Shown here in pieces: positions 47,346 to 56,394 of a DNA stretch of 59,448 bases. Each line of letters opens with the position of its first letter. The stretch's first letter is position 1. Under the pieces are notes generated by a model that worked only from the letters and a program-made list of their open reading frames with translations, made no database searches and was not told where the DNA came from. The translations under genes and the position numbers were made by a program. Origin of the DNA: an uncultured Oscillibacter sp. (GTDB lineage: Bacteria > Bacillota > Clostridia > Oscillospirales > Oscillospiraceae); assembly GCA_945868085.1 (NCBI GenBank), contig CAMBKF010000009.1, positions 1 to 59,448 of the forward strand. The letters are read 5' to 3'.

Positions 47346-49232
47346 TCAGGACAGCTCGCTCTGTCCCGTATACAGCTGGTAATACCGACCCTTCTGCTCC
47401 AGCAGATCCTCGTGGTCGCCCCGCTCGATGATCTCCCCCTGCTCCAGCACCAGGATAGCCTGGGCATTGCGCACGGTGGAGAGCCGGTGGGCGATAACGA
47501 ACACCGTCCGCCCGGCCATGAGGGAATCCATGCCCTTTTCAATGAGCTTTTCCGTCCGGGTGTCGATGGAGGAGGTAGCCTCGTCCAATATCAGCACCGG
47601 GGGATCGGACACCGCCGCCCGGGCGATGGCCAGCAGCTGCCGCTCGCCCTGGCTCAGGCTGCCGCCGTCCCCGGTGATGGGGGTGTCATACCCCTGGGGC
47701 AGGTGGCGGATGAAGCCGTCGGCGTTGGCCAGTTTGGCCGCGGCCACGATCTGCTCGTCGGTGGCGTCGGGCCGGCCGTAGCGGATGTTCTCGGCGATGG
47801 TGCCGGTAAACAGGTGCGTATCCTGCAGCACCATGCCCAGGGACCTGCGCAGGGAGTTTTTCTCAATATTCCGCACGTCGATGCCGTCATAGGTGATGGT
47901 CCCGGCGTCAATGTCATAAAAGCGGTTGATGAGGTTCGTAATGGTGGTTTTCCCCGCGCCGGTGGAGCCCACGAAGGCGATCTTCTGCCCGGGCTCGGCG
48001 TACAGGCTCACGTCGTGCAGCACGGTCTTTTCCTTGGTGTAGCCGAAGTCCACATGGTCAAACCGCACATCGCCCCGCAGCTCCGTCATGGTGCCGTCGG
48101 GGGCCTTCCAGGCCCAGCAGCCGGTGCGGTAGGGCACCTCGCGGAGCGCCCCGTCCTTCTTCTCCGCCCGGACCAGCACGGTCTTGCCCTGGTCCACCTC
48201 GGGCTGCTCCTCCATTACGGCGAAGATGCGCTCCGCGCCGGCCACAGCGGCCAGGATGGTGTTCACCTGCTGGCTCATCTGGGCGATGGGCTGGGACACC
48301 TGCTTCACATACAGCAGGTACGCCGCCAGGGAGCCGATGTCTCCCACGCCGCCGATGGCCAAAAGCCCGCCCACGCAGCAGGTAACGGCGTAGTTGATGC
48401 GGGAGAGGTTGCCCATGGCGGGCATCATGGAGCTGGCGTAGGCCTGGGCGGCGGTGGCCGCCTGGCGGTAGCTCTCATTGAGGGTGTCAAACTGGTCAAT
48501 GGTCTTCTGCTCGTGGTTAAAGACCTTGATGACCTTCTGCCCCTCGATCATCTCCTCCACATAGCCGTTCACCGCGCCCAGTGCCGCCTGCTGGCTCTGG
48601 AAGCTCACCCGGCTGCGCCCACCGATGGTCTTCACCGTGAAGAGCATCAGCGCCAGGAAGACGAAGGTGATGAGCGTCAGCACCCAGTTCAGGTACAGCA
48701 TCATGCCCACGGTGCCCAGGAATGTCAGGGCGCAGGAGATGAGGTTTGCGAAGCTGGAGTTGATCATCTCCGAAATGGTGTCAATGTCGTTGGTAAACCG
48801 GCTCATCAGGTCGCCGGACTGGTGGGTGTCAAAGTACCGCAGGGGCAGGGATTGCATCTTGTTGAACAGATCCCGCCGTATAGCCGCCACGGTGTTCTGG
48901 GCGATGTGGACCATGATCCGCGCATAGGCGTAGGAGCACGCGCCCGACAGGGCAAAGGCCCCGCCCATAAGGCACAGCATTTTAATAAGCCCCGGGAAAT
49001 CACCCGGCAGGATATAGTCGTTGATCACAGGCTTGAGCAGGTAGCTGGAGAGGATGGACGCTCCGCTGCTCACCACCAGGCACACCGCCACCACTACCAG
49101 CGCCCCCTTGTAGCGGCCCATGTATTTCAGCAGCTTTTTCACGGTGCCCTTCATGTCCTTGGGCTTCTGGTATCCGTGGCGCTGCCCGCCGCCGGGCCCG
49201 TGGGGTCCGGGTCTGCGTTTTGTCTCAGCCAT
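47346..49232 (-). CDS. ABC exporter, half-transporter with canonical ATP site
   Basis: The 628-residue protein has an ABC transmembrane domain of six helices (about residues 30-330) and an ATPase domain with Walker A GSTGAGKTTI (about 415), signature LSQGERQLLAIARA (about 515) and Walker B VLILDEATSSID with the catalytic Glu. N-terminal residues are basic and Gly-rich (MAETKRRPGPHGPGGGQRHG). It overlaps the upstream half-transporter by eight bases, so the two should form a heterodimer of the BmrCD/TM287-288 kind. Drug or peptide export is likely; the substrate is unknown. Confidence 0.92.
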   Translation of the reverse strand: MAETKRRPGPHGPGGGQRHGYQKPKDMKGTVKKLLKYMGRYKGALVVVAVCLVVSSGASILSSYLLKPVINDYILPGDFPGLIKMLCLMGGAFALSGACSYAYARIMVHIAQNTVAAIRRDLFNKMQSLPLRYFDTHQSGDLMSRFTNDIDTISEMINSSFANLISCALTFLGTVGMMLYLNWVLTLITFVFLALMLFTVKTIGGRSRVSFQSQQAALGAVNGYVEEMIEGQKVIKVFNHEQKTIDQFDTLNESYRQAATAAQAYASSMMPAMGNLSRINYAVTCCVGGLLAIGGVGDIGSLAAYLLYVKQVSQPIAQMSQQVNTILAAVAGAERIFAVMEEQPEVDQGKTVLVRAEKKDGALREVPYRTGCWAWKAPDGTMTELRGDVRFDHVDFGYTKEKTVLHDVSLYAEPGQKIAFVGSTGAGKTTITNLINRFYDIDAGTITYDGIDVRNIEKNSLRRSLGMVLQDTHLFTGTIAENIRYGRPDATDEQIVAAAKLANADGFIRHLPQGYDTPITGDGGSLSQGERQLLAIARAAVSDPPVLILDEATSSIDTRTEKLIEKGMDSLMAGRTVFVIAHRLSTVRNAQAILVLEQGEIIERGDHEDLLEQKGRYYQLYTGQSELS

Positions 49233-50964
49233 CAATGGCACCTCCTCCCTGCTGGGATTCATACACTTCTCTGTAAATTTCGTTGCTTGCCAGCAACTCC
49301 GCGTGGCTGCCCACGCCGGAGATCTTGCCGTCGTCCAGCACCACGATCATGTCCGCGTCCTGCACAGACGAAATGCGCTGGGCGATGATGAGCTTCGTAG
49401 TCCCCGGCAAAGTCGACCGCAGCCCCCGGCGGATAGCCGCATCCGTGGCCGTGTCCACCGCGGAGGTGGAGTCGTCCAGGATCAGCACCTTGGGCCGCCG
49501 CAGAATAGCCCGGGCGATGCATAGCCGCTGCTTCTGTCCGCCGGACACATTGGTGCCTCCCTGCTCAATGTAGGTGTCGTACCCATCGGGCATTTTCTCG
49601 ATAAATTCCTCTGCGCAGGCGATGCGGCAGGCATCCCGCATCTCCTCCTCCGTGGCCTTGACATCGCCCCAGCGGAGGTTCTCCCTGATGGTACCGGAGA
49701 ACAGGGTGTTCTTCTGCAGGACCATGGCGCACTCATCCCGCAGATGCACCATGGAGTATTCCTTCACATCGTGTCCGCCCACGCACACGCGGCCCTCTGT
49801 GGCCTCGTACAGCCTGGGGATCAGGCTCACCAGCGTGGTCTTGGCGCTGCCGGTGCCGCCCAGGATGCCCACCGTAGCCCCGGAGGGGATGTGCAGGTCG
49901 ATATCCTCCAGGTTCCAGGTCTGGCCATCTTCATTGTAGCGGAAATACACGTGGTCAAAGTCGATAGAGCCATCCTCCACCGTCAGCCCCTCCCGGGCCT
50001 CCCGGTCGGTGATCTGGGGCTCCTCATTGAGCACCGCCATCACGCGCTTGCCGCAGGCGATGGATCGGGTGAGCATCATCATCACCATGGACACCATCAT
50101 CAGCGACATGAGGATCTCCGACACATAGGTGAAAAATGCGATCAGATCGCCGGAGAGCAGGCTTCCCTCGTACACATAGTTCCCGCCGATCCACAGCACC
50201 GCAACGATGGTGCCGCCCATGAGCAGGAAGATCAGCGGCATGAACATCACCACAAAGCCGAAGGCTTTTTCGGCCATGGCCTTGAGCTTTTCGTTGCGCC
50301 GGGCAAACTTATCCTTTTCCACATCCTCCCGCACGAAGGATTTCACCACTCTTATGGCGTTCAGGTCCTCCTGCACCACCAGGTTCAGGTCGTCCGTGGC
50401 CCCCTGCAGGGAGGTGAAGAACGGCCCCACCTTCCGCAGCACCAGCACCACGCCCAGCACCAGCAGCGGGATCACCACCAGGAACACCTGGCTCAGCCGC
50501 GTGCTGATGACCAGGGCCATCACCAGGGCCGTCACCAGCATCACCGGGGCCCGCACCAGCATCCGCATGCCCATCATCAGGGTCATCTGCAGGCTGTTTA
50601 CGTCGTTGGTCAGCCGGGTAATCAGCGATGCGGTGGAGAAATGCTCAATGTTGGCAAAGGAGAACCTCTGCACCTGCCGATACTCGGCGGCCCGGAGATT
50701 GGCGCCGAAGCCCATACCGGCTTTGGAGGCCAGCACCGCCGCCCCTACGCCCAGGGCCAGGGACACCAGGGCCATGACCACCATCTTCAGCCCCGCCATC
50801 AGGATGTAGCTCCTGTCCGCGTTTTTGATGCCGATGTCCACAATGTCGCTCATGACCTGGGGCAGCAGCAGCTCCAGCACGGCCTCTCCCGCCGAGCACA
50901 GAATGCCCGCTGCAATGAGCACCCGATACCCTGTGGTATAGTCCATCAGTCTTTTTTTCTTCAT
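49225..50964 (-). CDS. ABC exporter, half-transporter with degenerate ATP site
   Basis: This is the partner of the downstream half-transporter. The 579-residue protein begins MKKKRLMDYTTGYRVLIAAG and has six transmembrane helices (about residues 15-305) and an ATPase domain. Its Walker A reads GGTGSAKTT (Ala in place of the Gly before Lys), the signature is VSGGQKQRLCIARA, and Walker B is VLILDDSTSAVD with Asp in place of the catalytic Glu. This marks the degenerate site of heterodimeric exporters. It starts at an ATG overlapping the MarR stop by four bases and is probably repressed by that regulator. Confidence 0.93.
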   Translation of the reverse strand: MKKKRLMDYTTGYRVLIAAGILCSAGEAVLELLLPQVMSDIVDIGIKNADRSYILMAGLKMVVMALVSLALGVGAAVLASKAGMGFGANLRAAEYRQVQRFSFANIEHFSTASLITRLTNDVNSLQMTLMMGMRMLVRAPVMLVTALVMALVISTRLSQVFLVVIPLLVLGVVLVLRKVGPFFTSLQGATDDLNLVVQEDLNAIRVVKSFVREDVEKDKFARRNEKLKAMAEKAFGFVVMFMPLIFLLMGGTIVAVLWIGGNYVYEGSLLSGDLIAFFTYVSEILMSLMMVSMVMMMLTRSIACGKRVMAVLNEEPQITDREAREGLTVEDGSIDFDHVYFRYNEDGQTWNLEDIDLHIPSGATVGILGGTGSAKTTLVSLIPRLYEATEGRVCVGGHDVKEYSMVHLRDECAMVLQKNTLFSGTIRENLRWGDVKATEEEMRDACRIACAEEFIEKMPDGYDTYIEQGGTNVSGGQKQRLCIARAILRRPKVLILDDSTSAVDTATDAAIRRGLRSTLPGTTKLIIAQRISSVQDADMIVVLDDGKISGVGSHAELLASNEIYREVYESQQGGGAIDG

Positions 50965-51419
50965 GTGTGTGTTTCCTCCGTTTCCCGGGACAAATTCTCG
51001 GCCACCCGCTGTAAAAAGCCCTGCAGCAGCTTCACTTCTTCCTTTGTGAAGCCCTGCTCCGCCTGCCGGTGGACCTCGTCCATAATGGCGATGAATTCCT
51101 GATAAAAGCACCGCCCCTCCTCTGTCAGATGCAGCAGCTTGCACCGTCCGTCTCCCGGGGATACGCTCCGGGTCAGCAGATGCTTCTCCTCCAGCCGCTC
51201 CACGATGCCGTTCACCGTGGGGGGCTTCACCCGCAGGAATTCCTGCAGGTTCTTTTGGGTCACATCCCCCTGCTGCTCATAGAGAAAGGTCAGTGTGCGG
51301 CACTGCATAGGCGACACGTCATACCTGCGCAGCTTGCGCACCATCAGCTTCATCATCTGGTGGTCGCAGTATCCCAGCAGCGGGCCGAAATGCTCCTGCT
51401 GTGCTGTGCAATGCTTCAC
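50961..51419 (-). CDS. MarR-family transcriptional regulator
   Basis: MarR proteins are winged-helix repressors that respond to toxic small molecules. The 152-residue protein has the DNA-binding part LTFLYEQQGDVTQKNLQEFL, then RVKPPTVNGIVERLEEKHLL and the wing SVSPGDGRCKLLHLTEEG (about residues 42-110). The start is a GTG at 51419 with AAGGAGG eight bases upstream. Two similar palindromes in its promoter and coupling to the ABC exporter genes suggest that it represses its own operon. Confidence 0.93.
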   Translation of the reverse strand: MKHCTAQQEHFGPLLGYCDHQMMKLMVRKLRRYDVSPMQCRTLTFLYEQQGDVTQKNLQEFLRVKPPTVNGIVERLEEKHLLTRSVSPGDGRCKLLHLTEEGRCFYQEFIAIMDEVHRQAEQGFTKEEVKLLQGFLQRVAENLSRETEETHT

Positions 51420-51442
51420 GCCGCATCCCTCCTTTTTAAAAT

Positions 51443-51454
51443 TTAGCACGCTAA
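51443..51454 (-). promoter_or_regulatory. MarR operator candidate 1
   Basis: TTAGCACGCTAA is a near-perfect palindrome between the -10 box and the MarR start codon. Confidence 0.6.
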
Positions 51455-51457
51455 CTA

Positions 51458-51469
51458 TTAGCGGACTAA
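51458..51469 (-). promoter_or_regulatory. MarR operator candidate 2
   Basis: TTAGCGGACTAA shares TTAG-N4-CTAA with operator 1, 15 bases away, adjoining the -10 box and likely covering the transcription start. Confidence 0.6.
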
Positions 51470-51498
51470 ATATTACCACGCATTTTTTGAATATGCAA
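51470..51498 (-). promoter_or_regulatory. Sigma-A promoter of marR-ABC operon
   Basis: TTGCAT (51493-51498) and TAATAT (51470-51475) are 17 bases apart on the minus strand. Confidence 0.65.
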
Positions 51499-51612
51499 TA
51501 GGAATTTTGCCCCATTCTTGTAAACAAATTATGAATCCTGCGTCCCACCCGTTGACATTTTCCGCCGCAGATTGTAAGTTATTCTCGTACAAAGTGTTTT
51601 TCTCTCCTCTTT

Positions 51613-51655
51613 CTAAAAAGCAGGCGGCTGGCCCACCCCGGGTCAGCCGCCTGTT
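51613..51655. terminator. Bidirectional intrinsic terminator
   Basis: CAGGCGGCTG (51619-51628) pairs with 51642-51651 around a GC-rich loop, with A residues before and T residues after it. On the minus strand it would end transcripts arriving from the SleL-like gene through the repeat region. Confidence 0.75.
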
Positions 51656-51689
51656 TTGCTTTTATCGCCGTATTTCTTGTCATAATTTC

Positions 51690-51778
51690 GTAGGGGTCGG
51701 CCTCCCGGACGACCCGCACCGGACTTGCACAAGATCCCATGCCCTCCGTAGGGGCCGATGCCCACATCGGCCCGCACC
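51690..51778. repeat. Two GTAGGG-family palindromic repeats
   Basis: Units at about 51690-51717 and 51749-51778 each begin CGTAGGGG, followed by a short inverted repeat (for the second, GGCCGATG and CATCGGCC). The second is the reverse complement of the unit at 43189. Confidence 0.65.
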
Positions 51779-51800
51779 GCCGAATTTCCTGTTTTCATTC

Positions 51801-52025
51801 CGTAGGGCGGGCTGCCCCCAGCCCGCCGCCCGCCGCACCTCTTGCGAAGCTTGTCATTGCGAGCCAGTGACCGACGTCACCGGTGCGGCAATCCGTGCCC
51901 CTTTGCGCCAGCTTTTCAAATATGCGTAGGGCGGGGTGCCCTCACCTCGCCGCCCGCCGCACCTCTTGCGAAGCTTGTCATTGCGAGCCAGTGACCGACG
52001 TCACTGGTGTGGCAATCCGTGCCCC
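51801..52025. repeat. Tandem duplication of a composite repeat (GTAGGG plus CATTGCGA units)
   Basis: A block of about 100 bases occurs twice, at 51801-51901 and 51925-52025, with a period of 124 bases. Each block has a GTAGGGCGGG palindrome, the linker CGCACCTCTTGCGAAGCT and a CATTGCGA unit (51852-51900 and 51976-52024) with CCAGTGAC-CGAC-GTCACTGG at its heart. The second palindrome is perfect, the first has one mismatch. They differ mainly in the middle of the first unit. There is no gene here. Confidence 0.8.
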
Positions 52026-52046
52026 GCCCCAAAGGGTGCCGCCCTC

Positions 52047-53333
52047 TTACCGCATCACCTCGATCTCAAATCCCCCGTGCAGCACCAGATACGTCTGGGG
52101 CGCGGGCCGCATCAGATTCCACAGGCCCACTCCCTGCAGGCCCTTCTCCGCCGCCAGGCGGAACTTGGCATAGCTGCTCCGGGCGTCCTCAAACCACACC
52201 TCGTGCTCCCTGCCTCCCGCCGCCGTATACCGGAACCACGGTGCCTGGGCTGTTTCGTCATAGCGTATCTCCGCCCCGTGCCGCCGGGCCAGGGCCAGGG
52301 CCTCCTGGGGCGAGACGGATTCGCCCCGGGTCACCCCCTCCCGGAAGGGCAGCGGCCAGTCGTAGCCGTACACCGGCACGCCCAGAAACAGCTTCTCCGC
52401 CGGGATCTCCGTCAGGGCGTAGTCCACCACCTGGCGCACCTTGTCCAGGGGAGCCACGGCCATAGGCGGCCCGGCGGTATAGCCCCACTCATAGGTCATC
52501 AGCAGCACCCCATTGGCGGCCCGGCCCAGGGCGGCGTAGTCGTGGGCCTCGTACAGCAGCCCCCGCTGCCTGGCGAAGGTCTTGGGGGCCAGGGCCACCA
52601 GCACGCTGTATCCCAGGGGATTCAGCTCCCGGCGCAGCCGGTCTACGAAGGCTGCATAGGCCGCCCCCAGCTCCGGCCGGATGTACTCGAAATCCACATC
52701 CAGCCCGCCGTAGCCCTTCTCCTTCAGGATCTCCTTGATCTGCCCCAGCAGCGTCTCCTGCCGGGGAGCGCTGCCCAGCAGCGTCTCCGCCCGGGCGGAG
52801 GAGAACCGTCCCTCCTCCGTCATGGTGGACAGATGCATCCACGGCAGCACGCTGTATTGCCCCGCCGCCGCTAGGATCCCCTCGTCCCACAGGGGCACCA
52901 GGTCCCCGTCCGCCCCGATGCCGTAGGTAAATGGGGTGGCATAGGTCATGTAGGGCAGCACCTGGCGCAGCAGATCCCCGTTTATGAAGGGGTAGGCGTA
53001 GCCGTTCACGCCCAGGGACCCCTCCCGGCCCGCGTCCCGCAGGGACAGGATCAGTTCCTCTCCCGGGGTCAGGGCTCCCTGCCCCTGGAGAAAGATGTTG
53101 TTTTGGTACAGCTCCCGGGTGGACAGGCCGTGCTCCCTTGCAATGGACCACACCGTGTCGCCCCGGCGCACCACATGGGTCTTTTCCGGCAGCAGCACCA
53201 CCAGGGTCTGCCCCGGCACCAGCGTTCCGTCCGCCGGCGCCTCATTGAGCTTTTGCAGCAGACGGGCGGATACGCCGTACTGCTGTGCGATGGAGAAAAG
53301 GGTCTCCCCCTTTTGCACCACATGGATCTTCAT
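52047..53333 (-). CDS. LysM/GH18 spore cortex-lytic N-acetylglucosaminidase (SleL/YaaH-like)
   Basis: SleL-type enzymes cut spore cortex fragments during germination. The 428-residue protein has two LysM domains (VVQKGETLFSIAQQYGVSAR at about residues 4-23 and VVRRGDTVWSIAREHGLSTR at about 53-72) and a GH18 barrel with the catalytic motif GGLDVDFEYI (about 208-217). No signal peptide is present, as in spore-coat-associated homologues. The ATG at 53333 has GGAGGAGG upstream. A sigma-E-like promoter lies 40 bases upstream. It is divergent from feoB. Confidence 0.9.
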   Translation of the reverse strand: MKIHVVQKGETLFSIAQQYGVSARLLQKLNEAPADGTLVPGQTLVVLLPEKTHVVRRGDTVWSIAREHGLSTRELYQNNIFLQGQGALTPGEELILSLRDAGREGSLGVNGYAYPFINGDLLRQVLPYMTYATPFTYGIGADGDLVPLWDEGILAAAGQYSVLPWMHLSTMTEEGRFSSARAETLLGSAPRQETLLGQIKEILKEKGYGGLDVDFEYIRPELGAAYAAFVDRLRRELNPLGYSVLVALAPKTFARQRGLLYEAHDYAALGRAANGVLLMTYEWGYTAGPPMAVAPLDKVRQVVDYALTEIPAEKLFLGVPVYGYDWPLPFREGVTRGESVSPQEALALARRHGAEIRYDETAQAPWFRYTAAGGREHEVWFEDARSSYAKFRLAAEKGLQGVGLWNLMRPAPQTYLVLHGGFEIEVMR

Positions 53334-53371
53334 TTTGCTTCCTCCTCCCGGCTGCCTCGCAGCACGCAGGC

Positions 53372-53400
53372 AGTATATGCGCCGCCCCGGCCAAATAGAC
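53372..53400 (-). promoter_or_regulatory. Candidate sigma-E sporulation promoter of the SleL-like gene
   Basis: On the minus strand, GTCTATTT (53393-53400) is followed after 13 bases by CATATACT (53372-53379), close to the Bacillus sigma-E pattern (ATATTT-type -35, CATACANT -10). The homologous yaaH gene is a sigma-E gene in Bacillus subtilis. Confidence 0.4.
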
Positions 53401-53461
53401 GGCACCGTCCCCCTCCCGCGCGCATACAATGGGGAAACATCTGCGGCAAGGGGGAGCGCAC

Positions 53462-55450
53462 ATGAAGCAGCTCACGGTGGCCCTGGCGGGCAATCCCAAT
53501 GTGGGCAAATCCACCATCTTCAACGCCCTGACGGGGCTGCATCAGCACACGGGGAACTGGCCGGGCAAAACCGTTGCCTTGGCGGAGGGCACCTTCCGGG
53601 CCGGAGACTGCTCCGTCCGCCTGGTGGACCTGCCCGGCACCTATTCCCTCTCCGCCGACTCTCCCGAGGAGGAGGTGACCCGGGATTATCTTCTCTCCGG
53701 CGCGGCGGATGTGACCCTGGCCGTGGCGGATGCCACCTGCCTTTGCCGGAACCTGAATCTCATCCTGCAGATCCGGCAGATCACGCCCCGGCTGGTGGTG
53801 TGCGTAAACCTGCTGGATGAGGCGGAAAAGGACGGCCTGGAAATTGACCTAGCTGCCCTGGCCCGGCAGCTCTCCTGCCCGGTGGTGGGCGCCGCCGCCG
53901 GCCGGGGCCGGGGCCTGGCGGAGCTGGTGCAGGCCGTTCTGGCCCAGGGAGAGCGCGCCGGGGCGCCCGATCCCTGGCGCATCCCCTATCCCGCCCCCGT
54001 GGAAAAGGCCCTGGCCCTGCTGCCCTGTCCCCGACACAGAGCCCTGGCCCTGCTGTGCGGGGAGCTTGCCCCCCAGCCGGGGGAGACGGCCGCCCTGGCC
54101 CGGGCCCAGGACAGCCTGGGCAGCCTCACCGGCCGCTCCCTCCGGGACGTCGTCACCGCCGCCCGGGTACACCTGGCGGAGGAGATGGGCGCGGCCTGCC
54201 TGCGCTTTCAGAAACCGCCCCACCGGCGGGACCGGCTGCTGGACCGGCTGCTGACAGGGCGGCTGGTGGGCATTCCCGCCATGCTGCTGCTTTTGGGCGC
54301 GGTGTTTTACCTGACCATCTGGGGCTCCTCCGCCCCCTCGGAGTTTCTGCAAAAGGCTCTGTTTTCCCTGCTGGAGCCCCTCCGGGACGGCCTTGCCTCC
54401 CTGGGCGCGCCGCCCTGGCTCCGGGGCCTGGTTTCTGATGGTCTGTACCGCACCACCGCCTGGGTGGTGGCGGTGATGCTGCCGCCCATGGCCATTTTCT
54501 TCCCCCTGTTCACCCTGCTGGAGGACGCCGGGTATCTGCCCCGGGTGGCCTTCAACCTGGACGGTCTCATGTGCCGCTGCGGCGGCCACGGGCGTCAGAG
54601 CCTGACCATGTGCATGGGCTTCGGCTGCAACGCCTGCGGCGTCACCGGCTGCCGCATCATCGACTCCCCCCGGGAGCGGCTCACGGCCCAGCTGACCAAT
54701 TCCCTGGTGCCCTGCAACGGCCGTTTTCCCACCCTGGTGGCGCTGATCTCCCTGTTTTTCCTGGGAAATACCGCCGGCCCCGGCCGGCGGCTGCTGGGGG
54801 CGGGGCTGTTTTTGGCCGTGATCCTCTTTTCCGTGGGCATGACGCTGCTGTGTTCCAAGCTCCTCTCCCGGACCCTCCTGCGGGGGCAGGTGTCCTCCTT
54901 CTCTCTGGAGCTGCCGCCCTATCGCCTGCCGCAGGTGGGCAAGGTCCTGGTGCGCTCCCTGCTGGACCGGACGCTCTTTGTCCTGGGCCGGGCGGTGACG
55001 GTGGCTATGCCCGCCGGGGCAGTATTATGGCTGCTGGCCAACCTCACCGTCTCCGGCCGGCCGCTGCTGACCGTCCTGGCCGGTCTCCTCCAACCCCTGG
55101 GAGATCTCATGGGCCTGGACGGCATGGTGCTGCTGGCATTTCTCCTGGCTTTCCCCGCCAACGAGATCATGCTGCCCATCCTGGCCATGGGGTATCTGTC
55201 CACCTCCGTTATGACGGACATCGGAACGGCCCGCCTGGGCCAGGTGCTGGTCCTCCACGGCTGGTCCTGGCAGACGGCGGTCTGCGCCGCGGTGCTGTGC
55301 CTGATGCATCTGCCCTGCGGCACCACCTGCCTGACCCTGCTCAAGGAGACCGGCAGCAAAAAGTGGACCCTGGTGGGGATGCTGCTGCCCCTTTCCATGG
55401 GCATCCTGCTGTGCTGCATCTTTCATGGACTGTTTTGCATTTTTGCATAG
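53462..55450 (+). CDS. feoB: Ferrous iron transporter FeoB
   Basis: FeoB imports Fe2+ through a membrane domain linked to a GTPase. The 662-residue protein starts MKQLTVALAGNPNVGKSTIF with G1 motif GNPNVGKST, G3 DLPGTYSLS (about residues 58-66) and G4 NLLDEAEKDG (about 117), then membrane helices with two Gate domains (the first containing CMGFGCNACGVTGCRIID, about 385-402). It is shorter than the usual 700-800 residues but all core parts are present. feoA is elsewhere in the window (46557). Confidence 0.94.
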   Translation: MKQLTVALAGNPNVGKSTIFNALTGLHQHTGNWPGKTVALAEGTFRAGDCSVRLVDLPGTYSLSADSPEEEVTRDYLLSGAADVTLAVADATCLCRNLNLILQIRQITPRLVVCVNLLDEAEKDGLEIDLAALARQLSCPVVGAAAGRGRGLAELVQAVLAQGERAGAPDPWRIPYPAPVEKALALLPCPRHRALALLCGELAPQPGETAALARAQDSLGSLTGRSLRDVVTAARVHLAEEMGAACLRFQKPPHRRDRLLDRLLTGRLVGIPAMLLLLGAVFYLTIWGSSAPSEFLQKALFSLLEPLRDGLASLGAPPWLRGLVSDGLYRTTAWVVAVMLPPMAIFFPLFTLLEDAGYLPRVAFNLDGLMCRCGGHGRQSLTMCMGFGCNACGVTGCRIIDSPRERLTAQLTNSLVPCNGRFPTLVALISLFFLGNTAGPGRRLLGAGLFLAVILFSVGMTLLCSKLLSRTLLRGQVSSFSLELPPYRLPQVGKVLVRSLLDRTLFVLGRAVTVAMPAGAVLWLLANLTVSGRPLLTVLAGLLQPLGDLMGLDGMVLLAFLLAFPANEIMLPILAMGYLSTSVMTDIGTARLGQVLVLHGWSWQTAVCAAVLCLMHLPCGTTCLTLLKETGSKKWTLVGMLLPLSMGILLCCIFHGLFCIFA

Positions 55451-55463
55451 GATATAGGCCGCT

Positions 55464-56366
55464 TTATGCTATACAGAATGCCAGCAAATAGGCCAGCAGG
55501 GCGGACAGGGCCGCCTGCAGGAGCTTGCCGAAAAAATAGCGGCCCATTTTCAGGTCCGTGTCCGCCAGCACCGCCGCCGTCTGTCCGTGGACGGACAGAC
55601 CGCCCCAGCCCAGCAGCGCCGCCGCCCACACGAAGTCCGTCCTTCCGCCGCCCAGCCGCATAACGCCTCCCGTGAGCTCAATAAAGCCCAGGGCCGCCGG
55701 ATGGCTCACCCCTGTCCACTCCGTCACCAGGGCCTGCACCACCAGGGCAAACACCACGAAACCGCAGACCCGGAGCATGGCCAGGGCGGAATCCTGCACG
55801 GACCGGATGAAGGCCGGGAGGATCTTTTCCGGCAGCGGCTGGGGGTGAAATCGGTCCGACCGCGGGCGGGCCTTTCCCCGCAGCAGCATCCCCACCCAAA
55901 CGGCGGACACGGCGTGGATGAAATACAGGGCCCAGCCGGCCGCCAGGCTCTGAAAGCAGCCCAGGCCCACCACGCCCAGGATGAAGGACGGCCCCGCGTT
56001 ATTGCAGAAGGAGAGCAGGCGCTCCGCTTCGCCGCGGGAGACGCGGCCCGCCCGGTACAGCTGGCCCACAGTGCGCCCGCCCACCGGGTAGCCGCCCAAA
56101 AGGCCCAGGAAAAAGGCGGAGGCCCCGGCCCCGCTCACCCGGAACAGCCGCTCCGCCGCCGGGGCCAGGCGGCGGCCCATCCCCTCGGCAAAGCCCAGGG
56201 AGGTAAAAAGTCCCGACACCACAAAATACGGAAACAGCGCCGGGATCACCGACCGGGCGCAAAGAGCCAGTCCCCGGCGCACCGCCTCCCCGGCGGCGGC
56301 GCTGTTCACCAGCAGCAGCGCCATGACGCCCAGCAGGCACAGGGCCTGCCATTTCCGTTTGCTCAC
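55464..56366 (-). CDS. ylbJ: YlbJ-like sporulation integral membrane protein
   Basis: YlbJ belongs to the nucleoside-recognition (Gate) membrane proteins required for full spore formation in Bacillus. The roughly 300-residue protein starts at a GTG at 56366 (VSKRKWQALCLLGVMALLLV) and has several membrane segments plus the signature LGGYPVGGRTVGQLYRAGRV and AERLLSFCNNAGPSFILGVV (about residues 92-135). It is shorter than the Bacillus protein. Upstream CATAGACT resembles the sigma-E -10 box of the SleL-like gene. It is convergent with feoB, 13 bases apart. Confidence 0.82.
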   Translation of the reverse strand: MSKRKWQALCLLGVMALLLVNSAAAGEAVRRGLALCARSVIPALFPYFVVSGLFTSLGFAEGMGRRLAPAAERLFRVSGAGASAFFLGLLGGYPVGGRTVGQLYRAGRVSRGEAERLLSFCNNAGPSFILGVVGLGCFQSLAAGWALYFIHAVSAVWVGMLLRGKARPRSDRFHPQPLPEKILPAFIRSVQDSALAMLRVCGFVVFALVVQALVTEWTGVSHPAALGFIELTGGVMRLGGGRTDFVWAAALLGWGGLSVHGQTAAVLADTDLKMGRYFFGKLLQAALSALLAYLLAFCIA

Positions 56367-56386
56367 AGCCTCGCCCCCTCGGCAGC

Positions 56387-56394
56387 AGTCTATG
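56387..56394 (-). promoter_or_regulatory. Possible sigma-E -10 box of the ylbJ-like gene
   Basis: CATAGACT (minus strand) sits in the context GCATAGACTGC, closely matching GCATATACTGC at the SleL-like gene. No convincing -35 box was found. Confidence 0.25.

Noticed and set aside
51801..52025. CRISPR array
   Set aside because: There are only two copies of a long composite unit with a 124-base period and no short direct repeats with regular spacers or cas genes.
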